A stretch of DNA of 64,000 nucleotides, from NCBI GenBank assembly GCA_964368645.1, contig CAYJBY010000014.1:8232-72231 (forward strand), given 5' to 3'. The position numbers were made by a program, and so were the translations under genes. Shown here one piece after another: positions 8,441-19,500 of the stretch (position 1 is the first letter of the stretch; every line of letters starts with the position of its first letter). This DNA comes from JAEDHM01 sp964368645. Lineage in GTDB: Bacteria > Bacillota > Clostridia > Christensenellales > CAG-1252. A model generated the notes under the pieces. It was not told where the DNA came from. It saw nothing but the letters and a program-made list of their open reading frames with translations, and searched no databases.

Positions 8441-9138
8441 AGGTTGTCCTCCTTGTTTTCGGCGCGTAGCCTATCTCTTATCGCAATGGTATCGATAGAG
8501 AAGAAATGCGTCAGCGAGCCGTTGCCATAATCGCAGACCAAGAATACCTCGCCGTCGGAAGCTGTGTCGAAGTGCAACGCATTGTTATCCTCGGGGAGCA
8601 GAGCGTCGGCGGCGCAAACAGGGCAGTCGGTATCGGGGGAAACGTGATAGATTCTGCCGTCCACCACGAAGATAAGGGGCACGTCAACGGTACGGGGAAT
8701 AACGGCAAAGCTGTCGTTGCCGACTCGTTGCAGGCGGACGAAACGCACTACGTGGATAATCAGCAGGGAAATACTTATACCGAAAAGTATCAGTATGACC
8801 ATAGAAGCGGTTAAAAAACCCAGATTAAAGTCCAAAATCCCTTTGATTAAATTGTAACGCAAATAGATTCCGAACGCCGCTAAAAAGGCGGCTGCCAGCA
8901 AGGCAAATATACCGATTAAGAATTTCTGACGGTTGCAATAGGAAGTGAGGTCACAACGGAAAACAGTCTTAAGCTTGTCCGACGGATAGCGATTGGGAAC
9001 GCCCTGCGCCTTGATTAGCTTATCGGGAACGGACGGGGTGCGAACCTTGTTCTGCGCCGAGTGAAAATAACCGCAGTTACTGCAGAAAGAATTGTCGTTG
9101 ACGTTAGAACCGCAAATTTCGCACACAGGCATACGCAT
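8437..9138 (-). CDS. Zinc-ribbon, two-TM membrane protein of unknown function
   Basis: A short zinc ribbon opens the protein (C6, C9, C19, C22), followed by a soluble stretch, two hydrophobic segments (about 73-91 and 105-133) and a C-terminal domain with a CPVC pair. I do not recognise a specific family beyond the zinc_ribbon-plus-TM class. It is the first gene of the minus-strand cluster, 14 nt downstream of the predicted transcription start, and overlaps the Lgt-like gene by four bases. Two ATGs are possible, 9138 and 9132; the AAGGA on the leader is only three nucleotides from the first and nine from the second, so the protein may start two residues later. Confidence 0.7.
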   Translation of the reverse strand: MRMPVCEICGSNVNDNSFCSNCGYFHSAQNKVRTPSVPDKLIKAQGVPNRYPSDKLKTVFRCDLTSYCNRQKFLIGIFALLAAAFLAAFGIYLRYNLIKGILDFNLGFLTASMVILILFGISISLLIIHVVRFVRLQRVGNDSFAVIPRTVDVPLIFVVDGRIYHVSPDTDCPVCAADALLPEDNNALHFDTASDGEVFLVCDYGNGSLTHFFSIDTIAIRDRLRAENKEDNL

Positions 9139-9158
9139 ACTTCCTTTTTTATCAACAA

Positions 9159-9187
9159 ATTATATCAAATAAATGTGATATTTGCAA
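9159..9187 (-). promoter_or_regulatory. Sigma-A-type promoter of the minus-strand cluster
   Basis: Read on the minus strand: TTGCAA (9187-9182), 17-nt spacer, TATAAT (9164-9159). Predicted transcription start near 9152, just upstream of the zinc-ribbon gene's AAGGAA. It is arranged back to back with the plus-strand promoter at 9248. Confidence 0.7.
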
Positions 9188-9247
9188 CAACAATATGTTA
9201 AAAAAATGAAAAATAGAGTTTATTCGCAGACCGCGTCCGATGGGGAG

Positions 9248-9276
9248 TTGACAATTTTCGGATTTACCGTTATTAT
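9248..9276 (+). promoter_or_regulatory. Near-consensus sigma-A promoter for the Ig-like membrane protein
   Basis: TTGACA (9248-9253), 17-nt spacer, TATTAT (9271-9276). The predicted start of transcription falls at about 9283, the same place as the GTG that opens the following frame, which would make that GTG leaderless. Confidence 0.7.
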
Positions 9277-9282
9277 TTAGAC

Positions 9283-10278
9283 GTGGATAAAAATAACCGA
9301 TTGACGATATTGATAACACGCATTAAGGAGGCTTTTCGCCGCTTTTTGCTTATGCTCAATTCCCGACGTTTCAGGACGGTTTTTTTCGTCTGCTTTGCCG
9401 TGGTGCTTGTAGCCGCGCTTATCCTGTTCGATTACGGTCTTTCCGCTTCTAAGAACAGACCTATGCTGTTGGTTTCCCTGTTCACGGGCGAGATTAAGGA
9501 ATACGACGGTATCGCCGTGGATACGCCCCTTACGTACTACGTGGGAGACGCTTTCGGCGGCGGCGAGGTGCAATATTATTCGGACGGCGTAATTGTCAAA
9601 AGAGAGCCCTTGACGCAGACTATGACGGAGGGCTTTACCACCGCCGCGTCGGGCGAATATACCGCAACGGTATCCTATTACAATTTATCCGTAAGCTACA
9701 GCTACTCGGTGACGGAAAGGGGGCTTCCCACCGCTATCGAAGTGTCTTCCCCGACAAGTAATTATCGGGTTGGAGCGAGCCTTGTTTCGGGTATTACGGC
9801 TGTCGTTACAGACAACGTCGGTCAGCAAAAAACAATACCTGTCACAGCCGAAATGGTGAGCGATTTTTCCACCGCGGAGACAGGAGATTTTACAGCTGTA
9901 ATCAGCTACGAATATAAGGGTGTAACGGTAAGTTGCAATTACGGTTATACAGTGTATAATATACACTGTATCGGAACGCTGAATTTCGACGTTTGGTCGC
10001 CTGTTTCCGCAGGACTTTCCAGCAACGATTTTAAGACGATGGAGCTATACTCTTTTACCCCTTCCGAAACCGCTGTTTTCAAGTTTTCCAGCAGGGACGG
10101 CGAGTACGTTATCGGTACCATTTTCGACTATAACGGAAAGGCGCTTTTTTCCGCCGCTTACAATGCCGATAACGGCTTGGATTTCGAGCTTACCTGTGAG
10201 CTTGAGACCGGCAAAACCTACTATCTCGGTTGCGCCGTCACAACCGACCAGAGCTTTTATGTGACTGTAGGACGATGA
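9283..10278 (+). CDS. Membrane-anchored extracellular protein with Ig-like domains
   Basis: The 331-residue product has a basic amphipathic N-terminus, one membrane segment (about 33-49) and an extracellular part. The latter contains two similar beta modules (approximately 60-145 and 147-226) resembling bacterial group-3 Ig-like domains, each ending in an EYTATVSY/DFTAVISY-type strand, and then a C-terminal beta domain. Such modules are typical surface-protein spacers; no enzymatic motif is seen. The GTG at 9283 has no upstream ribosome site and coincides with the predicted transcription start. An alternative is translation from ATG 9352 (residue 24) or TTG 9346, with AAGGAGG at 9325-9331, though that spacing is long. 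It precedes the giant surface gene on the same strand but is separated by terminator-like hairpins and a new promoter. Confidence 0.7.
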   Translation: MDKNNRLTILITRIKEAFRRFLLMLNSRRFRTVFFVCFAVVLVAALILFDYGLSASKNRPMLLVSLFTGEIKEYDGIAVDTPLTYYVGDAFGGGEVQYYSDGVIVKREPLTQTMTEGFTTAASGEYTATVSYYNLSVSYSYSVTERGLPTAIEVSSPTSNYRVGASLVSGITAVVTDNVGQQKTIPVTAEMVSDFSTAETGDFTAVISYEYKGVTVSCNYGYTVYNIHCIGTLNFDVWSPVSAGLSSNDFKTMELYSFTPSETAVFKFSSRDGEYVIGTIFDYNGKALFSAAYNADNGLDFELTCELETGKTYYLGCAVTTDQSFYVTVGR

Positions 10279-10293
10279 TAGCCTAATTATTAC

Positions 10294-10327
10294 TTACCGA
10301 TTTCGATAGGTAAAACGGTAATTTTTT
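10294..10327 (+). terminator. Weak terminator-like hairpin after the Ig-like gene
   Basis: TTACCG (10294-10299) can pair with CGGTAA (10316-10321), followed directly by a run of T (322-327). The 16-nt loop contains an alternative GGTAA partner, so folding is ambiguous. Confidence 0.4.
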
Positions 10328-10333
10328 ACAAAT

Positions 10334-10376
10334 AAAATCGTGCATTAATGCGTATGCGCTTGCGAGCGCGATTTTT
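10334..10376 (+). terminator. Rho-independent terminator before the giant gene
   Basis: A GCGCT-TGCG-AGCGC hairpin (10356-10369) with flanking AAAATCG (10334-10340) and CGATTTT (10369-10375) gives a stem ending in a T-run. It lies between the Ig-like gene and the promoter at 10444, separating the two transcription units. Confidence 0.6.
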
Positions 10377-10443
10377 AATATTAAATTTCGATTAAAATAA
10401 CGCAAAGTATTCGACAATTTCACTTTTCTTTCACTCATTCCGA

Positions 10444-10472
10444 TTGAATTTTCACCATAGCTAAGCTATAAT
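10444..10472 (+). promoter_or_regulatory. Sigma-A-type promoter of the giant surface-protein operon
   Basis: TTGAAT (10444-10449), 17-nt spacer, TATAAT (10467-10472). The predicted start near 10479 leaves a leader of about 59 nt containing a small GGC/GCC hairpin before the ribosome site. Confidence 0.75.
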
Positions 10473-10521
10473 GTTACCATAAAAGGCGGCATAGCCGTAA
10501 TATTGTCATATCCAACCGTAT

Positions 10522-10529
10522 AAAGGAGG
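10522..10529 (+). promoter_or_regulatory. Strong ribosome binding site of the giant gene
   Basis: AAAGGAGG, eight nucleotides before ATG 10538. This, with the signal peptide that follows, fixes the start. Confidence 0.85.
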
Positions 10530-10537
10530 GCATTTTT

Positions 10538-13500
10538 ATGAACACAAGTCAATCCCGAAACAGGAGTATTTCCAAAACGATATTGATATCGACGGCAGCG
10601 TTCTTTTTTGTCACGCTGTTCGTTTTCTTTATGTTCGCGGGATTTGGCGGTGTTAAGGTGTCCGATACGGCGGATACCGCTAACGCTCTCTCTTGGTCGG
10701 ATCAAGGTTCTTGGAGCAAGTCCAGTAACGGCGACAATAAGGTGGTTGCCAGCGATAACAACGCGATAACTGACGGCAATCTTGCCAACGCCGCAGGCTC
10801 GTCCTCGACAATCAAGACTTTTACATATAATGTTCCCTACACTGCCATCAGCTTCTACTTCTGGGAGGACAACAACGCGCAAGACGTCAGCGTTACTTAT
10901 AACTCAGGCGATGCGGCAGGCGGAGTTCTGGTTTACGAGAACGACGGTATAAGCTCAGGTGAGGGCTGCTGTTGGTTTGCCGTCAATGCGGCTATCCCCG
11001 ATCACCTCAAATACCTGATGAAGTTGGGCTTTGTGGAGAGCATCGAGTTTTACTGTGACGGCTTTGTAACAGCCAACAAGGCGGAACGTAAGATTGCAAT
11101 TCGTATGAACGATTCAGCATATCACTACAGATCCGCAGACGAGGTTGAGGGCGGCAGCCGCTCAAGTAATAATTACAAGCCCTGTACAGGTGACGGCGAT
11201 ACCACCAACAACCCTACCGGCATTACCGAGTACGGCGGCGGCGGTAGATCGGGCAGCGAGACTTATAGTAACGAGAACGCCAAGCTCGCAGACGCCACTA
11301 CCTTGGCAAGCCCCAAGAATTACATTACGGGGTATTACGGTATGGCAAGCGACGGCGGTACGGGTTTGTTTAATATGTTTGATATTGACCAAAGTTACGG
11401 TATGAAGAATTGCCGCTTTGTGGTTACTATCAGCGGACAGCCCTACGTCAACGTGGGCCTTGTAACTCCCAACTCCTCTAACAACGTAGGCAACCGTCAG
11501 CGTCTGTACAGCAGTGTTAAGGTCAACAATGCCGCTATCGATAAGGACAGTTTTAAGACCTACACTTTTACCAATTACGATTCCAGTTACGCGATTACGT
11601 CCGCTTCGGTGGGTTATTACAGCAACCCCGTACTTTATTACGGCAGTTCAAGCACCACTACTCCCGGCACTTCTCTTGGCACTACTTCGCTAACTGTTAC
11701 ACTTGCGACTATGGTCAGTAATGCTTCTACCTGGGGCGGCAGCGGCTCATACATAGGGGCATACTATACACCTAACGCCTATACCCTCACTCTGACCACT
11801 ACGTCCGTCTCGTATTTTAGAACGGGATTAGCGGGCTGGAACAGTAATACGACGACCAAGCTAACCGCGACGATACGCTACGACAACAGCTATGCTATCC
11901 CGGCGGCCTCAACTATTATGTCTAACCCCGGCAGCTTCGGCGGTTGGGCTAAGGACTCGGGCAGCGGTCCCCAAACGGTCGGTGACGCAGGCACCATAAC
12001 GGGTACCTTGATTACCGCCAATATGCAGTACCACGCCACGTTTTCAACTTATAGCTTGCTTAACTCGGCGACAGGCACCAGCTTCTATGATACCGACGCC
12101 AGAATCAGTACCTCGCGTTTGAGTACGCCCACGGGTAACATCTCCTTCGGTAAGAGCGACGCTCCGATTTCGGGCACGCCCTATCTTACAGTTACCATTA
12201 CTTATCCCAATGCTTCTATCTCGGCATATACAGGTACCAGCTCATCCAGTGCGTCCAGAACGCAGACCTTAAAGGGCGTGTATGCTTATTACACCTCGGG
12301 GCCTCTCTCAGGGCAGATGGTTGCTTTGCAGAAGTACACTGATAAGGAGTACACCCTTAACTATTGTTGCGGTAATTACTATATATTCTCCAGTTGGGCT
12401 ACCTCGCAGACGCAATATACAATTAAGTGGTACAATAAAGATAACACCTTTATAGGCGGCTACAACGGTACTAGTACATCTTTGACCGACGCATACCCCG
12501 ACTATTATATGGCAGGGGCTTCCCTCTCCTATAGTTATTTCCCTACGGGACCTGCGATTAGCGGTTACATATTCACCGGTTGGTACACCTCCTCCTCGCG
12601 TTCTACCCTTAAGATGTCGATTAGCTCTTCGGATACAGGCAATCTAACTTTTTATGCCGGTTACGCAAGCAACTCCGCCAGCGGCACCGCTTTTACNNNN
12701 NNNNNNNNNNNNNNNNNNNNNNNNNNNNNNNNNNNNNNNNNNNNNNNNNNNNNNNNNNNNNNNNNNNNNNNNNNNNNNNNNNNNNNNNNNNNNNNNAACA
12801 GTTATCTTTATACGATAGTTACGAACGGCTCCTCTATATATTTGCCGACTTCTTCCTTCTGGTATAGCTATTCGGGCAGGCGCTTCAGAGGCTGGGCAAC
12901 CAGCAGCACCAGTGGCAATCCTTTGGCTCTTAATAGCAATGGGTACTACCTTTACACTGTAAATTCCAACATCACCTTATATGCGTTGTGGGAGGTTGAA
13001 AACTACGTTGTAGCCAGTTATAACGTGTATTTCAGTAATAATATGAGTTTAGCCGATAACCAAAAATCCTCTTATCAGCTAGACACTGCTAATTACAATT
13101 TCAGCAACAGTGCGATGACTTATCGAGCCCCCACTATGCGACCGTACACCACATCGTCTATTACTCTATCTACCCTTAACGGCTCCTCGCAGGGCGTTTA
13201 CGCCACCGATAGCGGTGTCACTTTGCCCCCTAACGGCTTTTCCGCCGCTAACTGGTACACCTCATCGGCTTGTTCCGGCGGTGTTACCACTACAATCAGC
13301 GCGTCTAACCACACCAACAGCAACAGCGACTCTTCTCACGGTTACACCTACTATCTTAGATGGAATATGAACGCACCTACGGTTACGGTCACTTCCGATC
13401 CTGCGGCTATCAACTACGGCAAGGGTATCGATATGGATACCTTGGCATCAGTCTCCTTTGCGGGAAGCGCGGTTGCCGGACAGATGGAAAGCGAGATACG

Positions 13501-16500
13501 CTGGGTACCAAGTACTACCAGTATTACTGCTTTCCACTACAACACATATACCTATAATGCCAGCACAGGTATGCACGACTTCAACGACAAGTACAACGTG
13601 TTGTACGACGCAGGCGCGACTTACTCCACTTATAATGCTACGCGTGTGTACTATTATCCCGTTTGCTACGTTTTCACAAGGGTAAACGGCGTGTTATTAG
13701 GCAGTGCTCTTGCCGCTTCCGGCAGTACTGTAAGACCTGTTATTAACCCTCTTACTCTTTCCGCCGCGTTCACGCAGAATTCCAAGGAGTACGACGGTTC
13801 TACGTCTAACCTTAACGCTTTGCTTACTATAAATTGTTCTGATAACACTATCTACAATCAGGAAAAAGCGGCAAACGTCAACTGGTACGGCTCCGGCGGT
13901 TACGGCGGCGTTAAGCTGGGTTCTCCCAGTTCCAGTTTTACCGCGCGTAGATCTATATACAATACCTCTAACGTCAACTTCAATTCCGCAGTGGTAAGAG
14001 ACGCGGGCAACTATACCATCAACTCAATGTACATACTTAAGTTCAACGGTTCGGACGACTTGACCAACGTCAACACCAACTACCGTTGGGCGGATACCGA
14101 GGCTACCAGTAATCAGAGCTTGAAAACGAATACCGACGTATCGTTCTCAATTACTCCCATATCCTCTAACATTACTCTTTGGTACTACACAAAGGCTTTC
14201 GGCGCAAGCCCTTTAACTAAGGAAATGGTGCAAACCTCTCCCTTGAATACGGCTGACTATACCACGTATTACACCACGAAATGGCGTGCGTCCATAACAG
14301 GCTTGGTCGGCACCGATTATTCTAACTTCGGCTCGGGTGTTCAAAGTGCGATTTCCGTTAATGCTTCTGACGTCAACGTGGGTTGGCACGCTCAAACCTT
14401 GAGTGAAAGTCAGATTAACACTTATCTGCTTAATAACTACGTTATTAACGTCTTCGGTTGGAACGATATCGCCCCGGAAGCTTCCTCTCACGTGCCTGTA
14501 GTTACCAGCACGACGTCGGGCGGCTACAGCACCTATACGGTTTCCAATACATATTTAATCACCAAGGCACAGCTTACCTTAAGCTGGACGGGTAGTAACG
14601 CATACACGTTTAACGGCAATGCGCAGGGCTACACTCTTTCCGTTGCAGGTTTTGTTAACGACAATAACACCGATAAGGACGAGGTCGATCTCTACAACAC
14701 AGCCGGCACTCAAAAATTCGCAACTCTTAAAACAGGCACCACTACCTACTCTTTCACAATGACGGACGCAGGCGCGTATAGCATTGCGGTTGCTCTTCGC
14801 GATAAGGGCGCAACCTCTAATACGCTTACCAACTACACGGTAAGCGGTACTTCTACCGCAAGCTGGACAATTAACAAAAAGGCTCTTAGCATCACTACTA
14901 CCAACAACGGCGGTGCAACCGGAGTCGTTTACGATAAAGCGAACCACGGTCTTAACATAACCTTCTCGGGGTTGGTTAGGTCTGGCACCACCGAACAGCT
15001 TAAGATTACTTACAGCGTTACAGCCGGTATGTCCTGTAGTTCGTTGGCTTCTAACAGCACCGTGGTCAATTCTTCCACGGCGTATCCCTTCCTCGCAAGC
15101 AACGCAGGCTCTTATAATATCAGCTTTACCGCCGCCGCCCAAAATGCAAGCGGACTTTACAACGGCGCGTATAATGCTGCGGCTACCCACAAATACGGCA
15201 ATTCCTACGGCTGTAACTACGCTATTTCCAGATCCGCATCCTACACTATCGCCAAGCGCGTGCTTACCGTTACTTGGAAGCGTACCGATACCAATGCGGC
15301 CGTTACTTCTAACCAAACGGGTACTAACGGCTTCCTGTTTACGATAGGAGCTAATCAGGGCTTTAACGTCACAATCGGCAACGTGGTTTCCGGTGACGTG
15401 CTTTACTTCCTCAGCAACTTATCAGGTACGCAAGCATATAAGGGACCTTCCTCGGGTACGTCCTATACCTTCGCGATGACTAAGGAGCAAATCGGCGTTT
15501 ACGAGTGTACCGTATCAGGCGCGTACACAAACTCCAGCGGCTCAATCAACAACAATTATACACTTAACGCCAACACCTTAAAATTTGAGATTTTCGTTCG
15601 TGAAATCAACGTCACCAAGTGGCAGGCTTATTCTGCCGCAAGTACGGGTTCCGCTTACGTCTATATATTCGACCACGGCGACACCAAGGCTGTGGTTTAT
15701 GCGGCTTCCCAGTGGACTCTTGAGATTATCGAGGCACAGGATACGCAGGGTAACTACTACGTCAAGGGCTATGCTAACGGCGCGGCAAACGGTATTTACG
15801 GCAGTTATTCTCTGCCTACTCCCGGTGCAGGCTGTACGATATATTCTCTTTCCGATAGCCGCTTAGGCACTATTACCTACACCAACAACACCGCAACCAA
15901 TAAGACTTCGCTTACCGCTACGGCGGCTCTTCCCGGAACCTCTAACTACACCCTGAGCAATACTTCGGGCGTAGGCTGGTCGGTTAATGCCAAGGTTATC
16001 AACCTTGTTGCCGGTAACTGGTCAACAACCACCACCTTTACCTATGACCGTGCGGCTCACGGCTTCGACGTTACTCTTAATTCCGCCGCTTACGGTACTT
16101 CTAATACGGGTAAGTCCTCATCTAACAATTACATTTATACGGCTGACTTATCCGCTTTCCAGTTTACCGCAACCTACGGTAGCGGCTCAGGTACTTCCTC
16201 TAAGTCGGTTTCCGGCGCAATCAGCACTCAAAAATTCTACGGCACTAACGCCGCAACCTATTCTATAACAGGTTTAACTCCTTCCAGTAACAATTACACT
16301 GTTAGCGGAAAAACTACGGGAACTTTCACGATTAACAAACGTACGTTGACATTAACAGCCACAGTGGTTAACAAGACCTACAACGGCGACAGACAGAACG
16401 GCTACACCGCTACCATCACCAATATGGTGGCAGGCGACACTCTAACCCTTAATCTTAACGCAGGCGGCTATACCAGTTCCGCCAGAACGGCTGCCAGAGT

Positions 16501-19500
16501 CGGTTCAGGTCTTGCTTATCAGACTAACTCCGTAAGCCTTTCCGCGCTAACGCAAGCTACTAATACTACGATTACCTGCGGCAGCGGTGCTACCTCCAGA
16601 ACGGTTAGCCTATATGGTGCGAAGGCAGGCTACTATTACGTCAACGGTATGAGTTTAAGCAATATGTCCAACTATAGCTTAAACGGTGACGCAATTAAGG
16701 GCTTCTCTGTAGGTACAACAGCTGTTACCGTCAGTTGGTCGGGCACGGGCAGTGCGGATTACTCCGCTGCAAGTCATACGGTTACCGCAACCTTTGCAGG
16801 TATCAAGGGCAGTGACAAGCTGAAATTCACCTTTACGCCCAATACCTATGCAAGCACTACCTTCAATACCGCTACGTATTACGCCAACGGCGCAAGCGTT
16901 ACCTTTACTACGGGCGTAAACGCAGCTTCCTACTCCACAACCTTCAAGACCATAGCAGGAGCAAGCACAGGCACTTATGCCGATACTTGCAACTATACGA
17001 TTACGTCGTCTTCAGGTGCTTATACCATCAACAAAAAGACCTTAACTATCTCTTGGGCTCCTGCTTCTCTAACCTATAACGCGGCACAGCAGGTGGGCGC
17101 GACGGCTACTATTGCAGGTATGGTTTCGGGCGAAACGCTTAACCTTAATATTGCCTCAGGCGCATATACGGATAGCTCTAAGGGCACTGCAAGAGCGTCT
17201 TCAGGACTGGCATATCAGACCAATTCGGTGACTTCCACCACAGGTCTTACCCACGCTACTTCTGTAGCTATTGTCTGCGGTAGCGGCTCCACTTCCAGAA
17301 GTATCAAGATTTACGGTGCAAAAGCAGGTTATTACGCGGTGAATGCGCTTACCCTTAACGGTATGTCTAACTACACCTTATCAGGCACCGCCACCACCGC
17401 CTTTACCGTAGCTACCAAAACGATTACCGCAACCTTTGCCGAGTACACCTCCAACGGCGTTAATTCCACTTCTAACGCTTGGACTTACGACGGCGGCAAT
17501 CACGGCGTTAAGGTAACTATTGCAGGTATCGTCGATACAAGCGTTAAGCTGACCGTTTCGAGTAACTACGCTACTAAGGGTATAGCCTCCAACAGCACGG
17601 CTGTAACCAATACAACTTATAATTTCCACTCCAAAAACGCAGGCACTTATAACTGCACGATAAGCGCGATTAATTCTGTAACGGGCGGCTCCTATGCTGA
17701 CGTTTCCAATTACAGTTACACATCAACCGCGGCTCCCAATAAGGTTATTAACAAACGTACGATTACGATAGTTTGGACGCCTGTTTCTTCCTTATCCTAT
17801 AATACCGCACAGCAGGCAGGCGCTAACGCCGCTATTACCAATATGGTGTCGGGCGACGCGCTTAACCTTTCCATTACGGCTGGCGCGTACACCGACAGCA
17901 CCAAGGCGGCGGCAAGGGCTACCTCGGGACTGGGCTATCGCACCAATTCCGTAACGACAACCATCGCTCTTACCCACGGCACCGCGGCAACCATTGCATT
18001 AGGCAGCGGCGCGACATCCCGTTCTATTGCAATTTACGGCGCGAAGGCAGGTTATTACTCTGTCAACGCTTTGTCCTTAAGCGGTATGACCAACTATACG
18101 TTGTCGGGCACTACCACCACGGCGTTTAGCATTGCAACCAAGGCAATTACGGTGAGCTTTGCCGAGTACGGCGGCGCTTCTTCGTCCAACGCTTGGACGT
18201 ATGACGGCGGCAACCACGGCGTGACTGCAACCGTTGCAGGTATAGAAGGTAGCGAAAAGGTCAGCTTTACAGTCACCTCTACCTACGCCACCAAGGGTAT
18301 CGCAAGCAACGGTACGGCGGTAGCCAACGGCAGTTACAACTTCTATTCCAAGAATTACAGCGCTAACGCATATACCTGCGTTATCAGTGCGCTTTATTCC
18401 ATTACTGGCAGTACCTACGCGGATACCGCTAACTACACTTATAGCTCAACCTCGGCAACGGCTAAGCGTATCAATAAGCGTACTATTACCATAAGCTGGA
18501 CGCCTACCAATCTGACCTACGATACTACTCAAAGGGCAGGAGCTACCGCCACCGTCACCAATATGGTAAGCGGCGAGAATCTTAGTATATTGATTACCGC
18601 GGGCGCGTACACGGATAGCACCAAGGCTACGGCGCGCGAGGGCGCAGGACTTGCTTATCAGACCAACTCTGTTACCGCCACTACCGCTCTTACTCACGCC
18701 ACGCAGACTACCATAGCTTGCGGAAGCGGTTCCACATCTAGAAGCATCAAGATTTACGGAGCAAAAGCAGGCTATTACGCCGTTACTGCTCTAAGTCTTA
18801 ACAATATGAGCAACTACACCTTGTCGGGTACGGCGACCACGACGTTTACCATAGCCGCAAAGGCTATAACCGTGAGTTTTGCCGAGTACGGCGGTACTTC
18901 AACGTCCAACGCTTGGACGTATGACGGCGCAAATCACGGCGTTACGGCTACTGTTGCTGGTATAGCTACAGGCGAAACTGTGAAAATGACCGTAGCTTCC
19001 ACGTACGCCACCAAGGGCATTGCCTCTAATTCTACGGACGTCGCCAACGGCGCGTATAATTTCTATTCCAAGAACTACAGTGCCAACGCCTATACTTGCG
19101 TAATTACCGCTTTATTCTCCGTCAGCGGCGGCGATTATGCGGATTTGACTAACTATTCCTATACCTCGACCACAGCAACCAACAAGACGATCAACAGACG
19201 CACCATAACCATAAGCTGGACGCCTACCAACCTGACCTACGATACCACTCAAAGAGCAGGAGCTACCGCCACCGTAACCAATATGGTTGCAGGCGAGGCT
19301 CTCAATATTCTGCTTACGGCAGGTGCTTACACCGACAATACCAAGGCTACCGCAAGAGCAACCTCAGGTCTTGCTTATCAGACTAACTCCGTTACCACTA
19401 CAACGGCTTTAACTCACGCTACTCAAAAGGCAATCGTCTGTGCAGGCGGAGCCAACCTTACAAGCCGCAGTATCAAGATTTACGGCGCGAAGGCAGGTTA

